Assembly (NCBI RefSeq): GCF_036248275.1 | Contig: NZ_CP109181.1 | Coordinates: 7,936,001 to 8,000,000, forward strand | From: Streptomyces sp. NBC_01716 | Lineage (GTDB): Bacteria > Actinomycetota > Actinomycetes > Streptomycetales > Streptomycetaceae | Direction: 5' to 3' | DNA length: 64,000 nt | Shown: piece by piece, positions 25,902-34,107 of the stretch | How the letters are laid out: each line of letters starts with the position of its first letter | How positions within the stretch are numbered: the first letter of the stretch is position 1 | The notes under the pieces: model-generated | The model's input: the letters and a program-made list of their open reading frames with translations, nothing else | Told to the model about the DNA's origin: nothing | Databases searched by the model: none | Translations under genes and position numbers: made by a program

Positions 25902-26591
25902 TCACAGCGAGCGCATCCGGTTGATCTCGGACGTCTGCTGCGCGATCACATCGCTTGCCATCTCTTCGAGTTGGACGTTGTTGCCCCCGGAGAGGGCCTC
26001 GGTCGCCATCGTGACCGCACCCTGGTGGTGGGTGACCATCAGGCTGATGAAGAGGTCGTCGAACGCCTTCCCCTCCGCCGCCCGCAACTTCGCCAGTTGG
26101 GCGTCGGTGGCCATGCCCGGCATGTCCATCGCGCCGTGGTCGTGGTCGCCTTCCTTCTTCGCCTTCTCCTCGCCGCCGTTGAGCTTCAGCCAGCCCTCCA
26201 TGGCGCCGATCTCCGGTTCCTGCGACGCGGAGATGCGCTCGGCGAGCCGCTTGACCTGACCGGATCCGGCGCGGTCCGGGGCGAGTTCGGTCATCACCAG
26301 CGCCTGGCTGTGGTGCTGGATCATCATCGTCGCGTAGCCGAAGTCCGACGCGTTGGGCGTGTTGTCCGGGATCTCCTTCGCCGCCTCCTCGGGGGAGAGG
26401 GTCCTGGACTTCTCACCCGGCTTGCCCGGGGCGACCACCTGGCCCGTGGCGTCGCTCTTGGTCTCGTTCCCGGTCTCGCTCTTCTTGCCGTCGTCGCCCG
26501 AGTCGCAGGCTCCCAGGGCGAGTAGAGCGGCCATGGCCACCGCTGCCACGACAGGCCGGAGGACACGCGGTCTCCTGGTCCGGATCAACAC
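25902..26591 (-). CDS. DUF305 lipoprotein
   Basis: A 229-residue secreted lipoprotein. The signal peptide ends in LLALGACDSG (lipobox Cys about 26). DUF305 follows as a ferritin-like four-helix domain with the paired metal-type motifs MMIQHHSQALVMTELA and LMVTHHQGAVTMATEA. An HDHGAMDMPGM methionine/histidine patch lies in between. Such motifs suggest copper or other metal binding. GTG 26591 has AGGAGG 5 bases upstream. It is divergent from the LVIVD gene; the two are often neighbours in Streptomyces, so they may function together. Confidence 0.9.
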   Translation of the reverse strand: MLIRTRRPRVLRPVVAAVAMAALLALGACDSGDDGKKSETGNETKSDATGQVVAPGKPGEKSRTLSPEEAAKEIPDNTPNASDFGYATMMIQHHSQALVMTELAPDRAGSGQVKRLAERISASQEPEIGAMEGWLKLNGGEEKAKKEGDHDHGAMDMPGMATDAQLAKLRAAEGKAFDDLFISLMVTHHQGAVTMATEALSGGNNVQLEEMASDVIAQQTSEINRMRSL

Positions 26592-26780
26592 AGTGACCTC
26601 CTGTGGTACTTCACGTGTATCGGGCACGTTGTCAGGGACTTTCCTAACACGCTTCCGGACGCCAGTGATCAAAAACTTTCATTACATCTAGGTTGCCATC
26701 TGTTGAGATGTACATGTGAAGGACGATACTGCCGACGTCCGTAAGCCGTTCAACTGGGAACGGATACAAGGGAGGACGCA

Positions 26781-28280
26781 GTGACTTCGTTGCACACCAC
26801 CCGCGTGCGGCGCAGACGTCTGGGCGTGGCGGCAGCCGCTGCCGCCGGGCTCTTCGCCACGCTGCTGGCCGCCGGACCGGCGGTCGCGACACCGGACCCC
26901 GGTGACAAGCCGGCCAAGGAAGAGACTTCCAAGAGCCAGCAGGCCGAGGCCAGGAAGGCCATCGAGAACAACGACATACCCGGCGTGGACGAGATCATCC
27001 ACAGTGACAACATGTCACACGTCGCCAACGTCCCCAAGGAGCACCTGAAGGGGACCAACTCGGACATCGCGTTCCAGGGGAAGTACGCCTTCTCCGGGAA
27101 CTACGACGGCTTCCGGATCTTCGACATCAGCAAGCCGTCGAAGCCCAAGACGGTCGCGCAGGTCCTGTGCCCCGGCGGTCAGAACGACATATCCGTCTCG
27201 GGAGACCTGCTCTTCCTGTCGACGGACGCCTCGCGCAGTGACAACTCCTGCTCCAGCGTCTCGGCGCCGGCGACGGAGAAGTCCTCCTGGGAGGGCATGA
27301 AGATCTTCGACATCAGCGACAAGCGCAACCCCGAGTACGTCGCTGCCATCGAGACCGCGTGCGGCTCGCACACGCACACGCTCGTGCCCGAGGGCAAGAA
27401 CGTGTACGTGTACGTCTCCTCGTACTCGCCCAGCACCACGTTCCCGGACTGCCAGCCGCCGCACGACGGGATCAGCATCATCAAGGTGCCCCGCAAGGCG
27501 CCCGAGAAGTCGAAGATCGTCGACTTCCCGGTGCTCTTCCCGGACGGCGGCAACCCCGGCGCGCCCACCAACCCGGGCGTCTCGGCCACCACCGGCTGCC
27601 ACGACATCACGGTGCTTCCCTCCAAGGACCTCGCCGCCGGTGCGTGCATGGGTGACGGCATCCTGTTCGACATCAAGGACCCGGAGGCGCCGAGGATCAT
27701 CGACCGCGTCCAGGACAACGTCAACTTCGCCTTCTGGCACTCCGCGACGTTCAACCAGGGCGCCAACAAGGTCGTCTTCACCGACGAGCTCGGCGGCGGC
27801 GGAGCGGCCACCTGCAACGAGGAGATCGGTCCGAAGCGCGGCGCGGACGGCATCTACGACATCGTCGGCAAGGGCGACAAGCGGAAGCTGGTCTTCAAGA
27901 GCTACTTCAAGATCGACCGTCCGCAGGCGGACGCCGAGGTGTGCGTGGCGCACAACGGCTCGCTGATTCCGGTCAAGGGCAAGGACATCATGGTCCAGGC
28001 CTGGTACCAGGGCGGCATCTCGGTCTGGGACTTCACCGACTCGTCGAAGCCGAAGGAGATCGGCTACTTCGAGCGCGGCCCGGTCACCCTCGACCAGGTC
28101 ACCACGGCCGGCCCCTGGTCGGCGTACTACTACAACGGCTACATCTACTCGAACGACATCGCCAAGGGTCTGGACGTCATCAAGCTCGACGACCGCCGGA
28201 CGGACGAGGCGAAGAAGGTGCGGATGGACGAGCTCAACGTCCAGACGCAGCCTGACTACTTCGAGGACTTCCGCCGCTGA
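26781..28280 (+). CDS. Secreted LVIVD-repeat beta-propeller protein
   Basis: A 499-residue exported protein. A signal peptide (RRRRLGVAAAAAAGLFATLLAAGPAVA) of about 36 residues is followed by LVIVD-type repeats predicted to form a propeller. Repeat cores are visible as YDGFRIFDISKPSKPK, GMKIFDISDKRNPEYVA, ISIIKVPRKAPEKSK, ILFDIKDPEAPRIID and GISVWDFTDSSKPKEIG. GTG 26781 has GGGAGG 8 bases upstream. Its divergent partner is a DUF305 metal-type lipoprotein. Function is unknown; metal or cell-surface roles are possible. Confidence 0.88.
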   Translation: MTSLHTTRVRRRRLGVAAAAAAGLFATLLAAGPAVATPDPGDKPAKEETSKSQQAEARKAIENNDIPGVDEIIHSDNMSHVANVPKEHLKGTNSDIAFQGKYAFSGNYDGFRIFDISKPSKPKTVAQVLCPGGQNDISVSGDLLFLSTDASRSDNSCSSVSAPATEKSSWEGMKIFDISDKRNPEYVAAIETACGSHTHTLVPEGKNVYVYVSSYSPSTTFPDCQPPHDGISIIKVPRKAPEKSKIVDFPVLFPDGGNPGAPTNPGVSATTGCHDITVLPSKDLAAGACMGDGILFDIKDPEAPRIIDRVQDNVNFAFWHSATFNQGANKVVFTDELGGGGAATCNEEIGPKRGADGIYDIVGKGDKRKLVFKSYFKIDRPQADAEVCVAHNGSLIPVKGKDIMVQAWYQGGISVWDFTDSSKPKEIGYFERGPVTLDQVTTAGPWSAYYYNGYIYSNDIAKGLDVIKLDDRRTDEAKKVRMDELNVQTQPDYFEDFRR

Positions 28281-28286
28281 CCGGAG

Positions 28287-28312
28287 CGGCCGGCCGCTGA
28301 CGCGGCCGGCCG
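28287..28312. terminator. Convergent hairpin terminator
   Basis: A 10-bp perfect stem, CGGCCGGCCG at 28287-28296 and 28303-28312, with a 6-base loop. It is placed between the stops of the LVIVD gene and the convergent TetR gene. Confidence 0.7.
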
Positions 28313-28321
28313 GACCGGCAG

Positions 28322-28939
28322 TCAGACGCTCCGCCGGGCGGGCTCCCCGCCCGGCGGAGCGTGGTAGGCCGGATCAAGACCGAACCGCTGGAACAACTCG
28401 TCCCGCAGGCTGACCAGCGGCATACCCGCCCCCGGCAGCAGAATCGCGAACACGGCGCCCATCATCAGCGCACGCAGCAACGGGTAGTCGCGGTCCACGT
28501 CGTCCGACCCGTAACGCACCATCGTCTCGCGCAACAGCTCAGCGAGGCGCTGCTGTTCGGAGCACTGGACGAAGCCCTCGGCCTGGAGTATGCCCGCCAT
28601 ATGGGCCCGCATCAGGACCGGATGGTCGACCGTGAGACCGAGGACGGAGTCGATGGCACGCGCCAGCAGCTCATGGCCGTCGTCCGTGCGGGGCTCGCGC
28701 TCCAGGGCCGCCTGGAGCGTCTGGTGCATCAGCCGGTGCACGGCCGACTGGAACATCTGGCGCTTGCCGGGGAAGTAGTACGAGACCAGTCCGCGTGCCG
28801 CACCGGCCCGGTCGGCGATGTCGGCCAGGGTCGTCCCGTCGAATCCGCGCTCCTCGACAAGATCGACGGTGGCCTGTAGAAGCCGCTCGCGGGAACGCCG
28901 ACGAAGTTCTTCATTGACCGATGCGCTTCGCGGGGACAT
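28322..28939 (-). CDS. TetR-family transcriptional regulator
   Basis: About 205 residues from ATG 28939 (MSPRSASVNEELRRRS). The HTH lies at about residues 14-60 (LLQATVDLVEERGFDGTTLA, DIADRAGAARGLVSYYFPGK). A C-terminal ligand domain of the TetR_C_22-like type follows. An ACTGGCT-CCT-AGCCAGT palindrome just upstream is the probable auto-operator. There is no intact divergent gene for 1.9 kb, so its regulon partner may have been lost or lie elsewhere. Confidence 0.9.
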   Translation of the reverse strand: MSPRSASVNEELRRRSRERLLQATVDLVEERGFDGTTLADIADRAGAARGLVSYYFPGKRQMFQSAVHRLMHQTLQAALEREPRTDDGHELLARAIDSVLGLTVDHPVLMRAHMAGILQAEGFVQCSEQQRLAELLRETMVRYGSDDVDRDYPLLRALMMGAVFAILLPGAGMPLVSLRDELFQRFGLDPAYHAPPGGEPARRSV

Positions 28940-28956
28940 GCTGGACTCCTGCGTTG

Positions 28957-28973
28957 ACTGGCTCCTAGCCAGT
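28957..28973. promoter_or_regulatory. Probable TetR operator palindrome
   Basis: ACTGGCT (28957-28963), CCT, AGCCAGT (28967-28973). It is a perfect 7-bp-arm dyad 18 bp upstream of the TetR start, overlapping a TATACT-like element (28974-28979). Confidence 0.7.
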
Positions 28974-29031
28974 ATACTCAGCATGCCCCCGCCGCCCGAT
29001 CCGTCGGGCCTGGTCGGCGTGGGACGAGGCT

Positions 29032-29070
29032 GTCTGTCTTGGGCGACGCGGGGGATCGTCCAAGACAGAC
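29032..29070. repeat. Inverted repeat / strong hairpin
   Basis: GTCTGTCTTGG (29032-29042) and CCAAGACAGAC (29060-29070) form an 11-bp perfect stem with a 17-base loop. It lies next to an even stronger palindrome in a gene-free stretch. Confidence 0.85.
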
Positions 29071-29081
29071 GGCGCGCTCGC

Positions 29082-29129
29082 CGCTTCTCTGTGCTGACCT
29101 GCGAACTCGCAGGTCAGCACAGAGAAGCG
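29082..29129. repeat. 48-bp perfect palindrome
   Basis: Two 23-base arms, 29082-29104 and 29107-29129, are perfectly complementary across a 2-base centre. The left arm runs CGCTTCTCTGTGC then TGACCTGCGA. No gene end abuts it on either side: the TetR gene starts 140 bp to the left and no intact gene follows for 1.7 kb on the right. It may be a relic terminator of a deleted gene or a site for a DNA-binding protein. Confidence 0.9.
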
Positions 29130-29854
29130 ATCAGAGCGGGTGTGCAAGTTTGACTATCTCTGGTCGCCCTTGATCGTACCCGTGCTGACCGGTTGCTGAC
29201 TTAACTGACGCTCCCTCAGATAATTCAGAGACACCCCGAAGGCAGTGATCCGACACTGCCGACCGGACTCATTGTCAGGCAGCAGGGCGCCTCAGCAGTG
29301 CCGTGGAGCGAAGGGGCCGCTGATCGACTGCGTCCGGGCTTTGCCGCAGGTCGGGCGCGTGACCTTTCGGACCTAGCGATCTTTCGCGCTCAATCTTGAG
29401 GGAGGGTTCTGTCAGTCACTACCTGCCGTCCTGGTCGGGCGTCACGTGCACGATTTTCGGTTCCTAGCCGTTAGTGCCCCTCCCGGTCAGAGCGAGGCCG
29501 CGGCGCGCGACTTGCCGATTTGCCGACTTGCAAGTGTTCCGATGACGCACCTGTGGAGTGCGTGGCGATCCTGGAGCAGGTCTCGAAGGGCTTCTGACCT
29601 ACGGTTTGATGCGTACGCATTATGTGCGTTGTGGGCGTTACGGGCGATAGCTTGACGCTGATCAGACGTTCGTTCCGATGGGGTGTCAGTCGATTTGTTG
29701 GGCAAGTCAGGTCCTGTCGAGGTGGCAATTGCCGACAGGTTGCAAAGGCAGTTGACGCTGGAGCGTATAGGTGCCGATCCCGGCTGATCAGATGTCCCGG
29801 AAGAGATTCGCCTGGTCTGTGACCTGCTGCGATGGGCCAGTATGGGGCACTGAC
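29130..29854. other. Gene-free stretch
   Basis: No open frame with family sequence was seen on either strand. Local GC is lower than in the flanks, with short AT-rich words (for example around 29600-29780), fitting decayed or imported DNA. It follows the palindromes and precedes the NB-ARC pseudogene. Confidence 0.5.
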
Positions 29855-30220
29855 CAGCGCAAATGCGCAGCGTGAAGGGATACGGGCAGACGTTGGCCCG
29901 GGTATGGTCCGGATCTTGGGAGAACACGACCTCGGCCGGCTTCGTCTTCCCGAAGCCGCCCGCACCGGACAACGAGGTTGTGATCCCAACATCCCCGCCG
30001 CGGCCACACGACGCTGCCTCGGATGTCGTTCACCTGCCCCCGGTCGACCACCCGGTCGGCGACGACCACCGGGGCGGGCGGCGGTGGGTCGCCGACGACG
30101 GCGCGCTTCTCCTGCCGTACGACGGCTGCGACCAGAACGAAGATCCGGATCGACGCCCAGGGGTGCTTTCGCACCAGATCCAGGACACCGGGCCAACGCG
30201 CGTCCGGCGTTGCGGCGTTG
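29855..30220 (-). pseudogene. NB-ARC (STAND) ATPase pseudogene, N-terminal part
   Basis: In one minus-strand frame there is a membrane-like segment (WASIRIFVLVAAVVRQ) and then PPPPAPVVVADRVVDRGQVNDI. After a frameshift another frame reads GGDVGITTSLSGAGGFGKTK and PAEVV, then YPFTLRIC. This is the N-terminus and Walker A region of the NB-ARC/WD40 proteins common in Streptomyces, where GAGGFGKTTLA is standard. The P-loop has KP for TL. All remaining domains are missing. STAND proteins often act in signalling or phage defence. Confidence 0.7.
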
Positions 30221-30870
30221 ATTGCGAGCCCCATTCCCCTCGGTCGCGGCCGAGGACGCAGGTGGGCAGCGGTGAACGGGCCGGTCCGCGCTACGGCCGG
30301 AGCCGGGCCGGGCTTCCGCAGCGACGACTTGCTGCTGCCGTACGGTCCGAATCTCGCTGCGAACCGGTGCTCGCATACCAGTTCCACCAGCCCGACGAAC
30401 GAGCGCTTCCCCGCCAGTTCGTCCCGCTCGGACTCGAGGCCCCGACCTCGCCACTCGCTACCGGACGAGCTGAATCATCCACGTCGCCCGGATCGCCGCT
30501 GTTGCCGGACGCCTGCCCACCCGCGGGTTTCCTCCAGGCCTCACTCGGTGCGCACAACTCGTTCTCACTCGGAGTGGGTCCGACCGTCGGACCCGCCAGG
30601 GGTACCTTGCACATCCGCCTTGGCGGTCCGCCTGTGCGGCCACCAGGCGGCGGATCGTCGGCATGCGAGGCGTACGTGAAACGGCGGTCCCCGCGATGGA
30701 CGGCCGAGCCGCTGGCGTACTCGGGCAAATCGACCGAGATGGTGCCACCCGGGAAACCGGTCACCTGGAACGAGTCGGCGCGTGGCGGGAGCCGCGTGGC
30801 CGGGTCCGCTGTGTGGGACAGCCACTCGGTGCCACACCGGATGCGGCACCGAGCGGCCCGGTCCTCCGGG
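30221..30870. other. Gene-free stretch before the sugar cluster
   Basis: Several long frames exist only because of the high GC; none carries a recognisable domain. A minus-strand frame near 30650-30760 (SVDLPEYASGSAVHRGD, FTYASHAD) faintly resembles the C-terminus of a glycosidase but is too short to call. Confidence 0.4.
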
Positions 30871-31938
30871 TCAGCCGTTCCGGCCCACCCGGAACATCGT
30901 CGTGTACAGGCGCTCCTCGCCGGGTTCCAGGAACGTCATGGACCCGTCCTCCCGCGCGGCGGTCTCCCCCGCGACGTGGTGTGTGGACGGTTCGAAGCCC
31001 ACCGCGTACGCGCCCTCGCGCAGGTGCATCCACTGGAAGTAGGCGGGGAACTGTTCAGGGTCGTACTCCAGCTCGAAGTACATGCCCAGGCGGTCGTTGA
31101 CCAGCCGGGGCCGGACCAGACCGTCGGCGTCCGGTACCGGCTCGTGCTCGTAGACCTGTTCCACGAACCCGCTCAGCGGACCGGGCATGTCCGTGTGGGA
31201 GACACCCTGCTCCGCGACGCTGTCGCTCTGCCACAGCGTGCGGCGCACGGGGATTTCGTAGCGCGCGCCCTCCTCCAGGAACGGCCAGCCGATGTTGATG
31301 TGGTACAGGTACATGTGGGGTGTGAGGTCGAAGCCCGCGTTGCGCACCCGGTCGATCAGCCGGATCTCCGTGCCGCCGAGGTCGGCCTCGATGCGGCGGG
31401 TGAGTCGCAGGTGCTCACCGAAGATCGCCGCCTGGCGCACCTCGCCCTCCGCCCACAGGACGCAGCGGTCGTCGCCCTCCCACCGCTCGCCGTACCCGGT
31501 GAGCCGGGCCGGCAGGTTCGCGACGCGCCCGTGCAGTCCGTTGGAGACCGTGCGGCGGGGCGGATAGCGGTACTGGGAAGCGTCCACCTCGGCTCCGAAG
31601 AGTGTGTGGTCGAGGCCGGCGGTGAGCAGCAGCCCGGAGAAGCTGCGCATGATCGACAGCCCTTCGTCGTCGCGGTACTCGTGCAGCCCGGGGTGGCGGA
31701 AACCGGTCGCCGAGCGCCAGCCGAAGCCGCGTCCCTCGAACTCCGCACCGCCCAGGTCCATGGCCCGGTCCACCAGTACGTCGAAGTTGAGACCGGCGCC
31801 GGTACGGAACTCCAGCGTGCGGATGCCGCGTTCGGAGCCGTCGTCCAGGACGACGGACCGCACGCCGCCGGCCGCGCCGAGATCGCCGGCGAGCCGGGCG
31901 AGGGAACCGCGGTCGTAGTCGTGTCCGTTGAGGTTCAC
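30871..31938 (-). CDS. DUF4432 aldose-1-epimerase-like protein
   Basis: A 355-residue protein of the DUF4432 group in the galactose-mutarotase superfamily (beta-sandwich sugar-binding fold). Family segments are GIRTLEFRTGAGLNFDVLVDRAMDLGG near residue 30, THxGL-like GWRSATGFRHPGLHEY, and HMYLYHINIGWPFLEEGARYEIP, with a catalytic-type His and Glu in the second half. GTG 31938 overlaps the SDR stop as GTGA, so it is the second gene of a two-gene operon. A role in anomer interconversion of the cluster's sugar is inferred. Confidence 0.85.
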   Translation of the reverse strand: MNLNGHDYDRGSLARLAGDLGAAGGVRSVVLDDGSERGIRTLEFRTGAGLNFDVLVDRAMDLGGAEFEGRGFGWRSATGFRHPGLHEYRDDEGLSIMRSFSGLLLTAGLDHTLFGAEVDASQYRYPPRRTVSNGLHGRVANLPARLTGYGERWEGDDRCVLWAEGEVRQAAIFGEHLRLTRRIEADLGGTEIRLIDRVRNAGFDLTPHMYLYHINIGWPFLEEGARYEIPVRRTLWQSDSVAEQGVSHTDMPGPLSGFVEQVYEHEPVPDADGLVRPRLVNDRLGMYFELEYDPEQFPAYFQWMHLREGAYAVGFEPSTHHVAGETAAREDGSMTFLEPGEERLYTTMFRVGRNG

Positions 31939-32681
31939 GACATCACCCACCCTCCGTTGACCTCGACACACTGGCCGGTGATGAAAGTGGAGTCGGGTCC
32001 CGCGAGGAAGGAGACCACGGAGGCCAGTTCGTCGGGCCGGCCACGCCTCTTCAGCGCCTGGTGGTCGAGCACGTGCCGTGTGTACACCTCTGGGTTCTCG
32101 TGGATCTCCTCGGCTGCCGTGGGGAAGGCGCCGGGGGAGACGCAGTTGACCCGGATCTCCTGGGGGCCCAGTTCGCGGGCGAGGGCACGCGTGAAGGCGA
32201 CGGCGGCGCCCTTGGTGGAGACGTAGGCGGCGAGTGAGTCCCAGCCGCCGTGCACGGTGATCGACGCGACGTTGACGATCGCCCCGCCACCCGTTGTGGC
32301 CATGTGGCGCGCCGCGGCCTGTGCGGCGACCCAGTAGGCGCGCTGGTTTACCGCCACGACCTCCTCGTACTCGGCGAGCGGCACCTCCAGGAAGGGTCGG
32401 CTCGGGTACACAGCGGCGTTGTTGACCAGGACGCGCAGGGTGCCCAGCTCGGTGGCGGTCCGGTCGACGGCCGCTGCGATCGCTGCGGCGTCGCGCAGGT
32501 CGGTGGTGAGTGCCAGCACCGGGGAACCGGCCTTCCGCACCTGCTCCACGGTCCGCTCCAACGGGTCCGCGTCGTGGTCGAGCACGGCGACACCGAATCC
32601 GTCGGCGGCCAGCCGGAAGGCCGTGGCCCGGCCCAGGGCGCCGCCGGCGCCGGTCACGAGTGCGGCTTGCGGTCGTTTCAT
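31935..32681 (-). CDS. Short-chain dehydrogenase (sugar or sugar-acid dehydrogenase)
   Basis: A 248-residue classical SDR. TGAGGALGRATAFRL (TGxxxGxG) is at about residues 11-25, with NNAAVY (about 88-93), catalytic Ser in NVASITVHGGW, and YxxxK as YVSTKGAAVAF. In L-fucose and L-rhamnose oxidative pathways SDRs act as aldose or 2-keto-3-deoxy-aldonate dehydrogenases. That role fits the enolase-superfamily dehydratase and FAH enzyme nearby but is inferred. It is divergent from the CoA-transferase operon, with a perfect LacI-type palindrome in the shared promoter region. Confidence 0.88.
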   Translation of the reverse strand: MKRPQAALVTGAGGALGRATAFRLAADGFGVAVLDHDADPLERTVEQVRKAGSPVLALTTDLRDAAAIAAAVDRTATELGTLRVLVNNAAVYPSRPFLEVPLAEYEEVVAVNQRAYWVAAQAAARHMATTGGGAIVNVASITVHGGWDSLAAYVSTKGAAVAFTRALARELGPQEIRVNCVSPGAFPTAAEEIHENPEVYTRHVLDHQALKRRGRPDELASVVSFLAGPDSTFITGQCVEVNGGWVMS

Positions 32682-32769
32682 CGGTGGTTCCCATCTTCCC
32701 GGTGTCGACCGGGCGCCGAGGGGGCGGATCGGGGCGTTGACACTGCGAGCCGTGCCCGCTTAGCGTAAA

Positions 32770-32795
32770 TGTTAGCGCTACCGGTAGCGCTAACA
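32770..32795. promoter_or_regulatory. 26-bp perfect palindrome, probable LacI-family operator
   Basis: TGTTAGCGCTACC (32770-32782) and GGTAGCGCTAACA (32783-32795) are exact reverse complements. Each arm contains the TAGCGCTA core of LacI-family operators. The site sits between the divergent SDR/DUF4432 operon and the CoA-transferase operon, whose last gene at 37181 encodes a LacI-family protein. Confidence 0.85.
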
Positions 32796-32898
32796 ACAGA
32801 GTTCGCAACGACGGAACGACGAGAACCCGCACGACGAAAGCCCGCACGACGCGACAGGTTCCGCGCCCCCTTCCTCCACCCCTCCTCCAAGGAGTCCC

Positions 32899-34107
32899 AT
32901 GAGCACGCGCGACAAGCCCGGCATACTCGCCGGGTACCGGGTCCTCGACTGCTCGATCGCCATGGCCGGCCCCTTCGCGGCGCAGCGGCTCGGCGACCTC
33001 GGCGCCGATGTGGTCAAGGTCGAGCCGGTCACCGGCGAGTGGCAGCGCCACGCGGCCGCCGGCGGTGCGGGCGGCAACCGGATCAACGTCTCCTTCCTGT
33101 CGCTCAACCGCAACAAACGCTCGCTCGCCGTCGACCTCAAGGACCCTGCGGGCAAGGACGTGTTGCGCCGGCTCGTGGCCGACGCGGACGTCTTCCTGCA
33201 GAACTACCGGCCCGGCGTCGCCGCCCGTCTCGGCGTCGACTACGCCTCGTTGGCCGCGATCAACCCCTCCCTCGTGTACGTCTCCATCTCCGGCTACGGC
33301 GAGGACGGACCGTACGCGCAGCGCCCGGGACAGGACCTGTTGCTCCAGGCGATGTCCGGGGCGATGCTCTCCACCGGCCACGCCGGGGAGGCGCCGCGCG
33401 CCGCCGGCCAGTACCTCGTCGACGCCGTCACCGCGTCCACCGCGTTCGAGGGCGTACTCGCCGCGCTGCTGCACCGTGAACGCACCGGCGTGGGCCAGCT
33501 CGTGACGGTCAACATGCTCGACGCGATCACGACCCTGCAGATGCAGGAGCTTTCGGTGCACACCGTCGGCTCCCTGGACCAGTCCCGCTCCGAGGAACCG
33601 CACGCGCACGTCTACATCCGCGCGCCATACGGCGCCTTCCGGACCGCGGACGGCTTCATCGTCCTCGCGTTCCCGTCGCTGAGGACTCTGGGAGAGACCA
33701 TCGGCGAGGAGAGCTTTCTGTCCATGGAGGACGAGAAGCACGGCTGGACCCACCGCGACGAGATCTTCGCCCGCACCGCGGCCCGGCTGCTCAACAGGTC
33801 CTCGCTCCACTGGCTGGACGCCTTCAGGGCCGCCGGTATCTGGGCCGGTCCGGTCTACGGCTACGCGGACCTGGTCGACGACCCGCAGATCCGGCACAAC
33901 GGCACCTTCGTCACCTACGACCACCCCACCGAGGGCCGCGTCAAGGTGCCCGGATTCCCGTACAAGTTCTCGGCGACCCCGCCACGCATTCACCGGGGCG
34001 CCCCGCTCACCGGTGAACACACCCGCGAGATCCTCGGCGAGGCCGGTCTCGACGACGCGGCGATCGAGGCGCTCTTCACCTCCGGCACCGTCGCGGAGAC
34101 CTCGTGA
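32899..34107 (+). CDS. CaiB/BaiF family III CoA-transferase
   Basis: A 402-residue class III CoA-transferase. Hallmarks are LAGYRVLDCSIAMAGPFAAQRLGDLGADVVKVEP at the N-terminus and LNRNKRSLAVDLKDPAGK. The catalytic Asp is in RPGQDLLLQAMSGAM (about residue 146). The small C-terminal domain includes WAGPVYGYADLVDDPQ. Members move CoA between carboxylic acids. It is the first gene of a run of five tightly packed genes ending with LacI; its 3' end overlaps the next gene by 4 bp (GTGA). The acid substrate is unknown. Confidence 0.92.
   Translation: MSTRDKPGILAGYRVLDCSIAMAGPFAAQRLGDLGADVVKVEPVTGEWQRHAAAGGAGGNRINVSFLSLNRNKRSLAVDLKDPAGKDVLRRLVADADVFLQNYRPGVAARLGVDYASLAAINPSLVYVSISGYGEDGPYAQRPGQDLLLQAMSGAMLSTGHAGEAPRAAGQYLVDAVTASTAFEGVLAALLHRERTGVGQLVTVNMLDAITTLQMQELSVHTVGSLDQSRSEEPHAHVYIRAPYGAFRTADGFIVLAFPSLRTLGETIGEESFLSMEDEKHGWTHRDEIFARTAARLLNRSSLHWLDAFRAAGIWAGPVYGYADLVDDPQIRHNGTFVTYDHPTEGRVKVPGFPYKFSATPPRIHRGAPLTGEHTREILGEAGLDDAAIEALFTSGTVAETS

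Noticed and set aside
30456..30764. Possible glycosidase C-terminus (SVDLPEYASGSAVHRGD) on the minus strand
   Set aside because: The similarity is faint and very short; no second family motif supports it.
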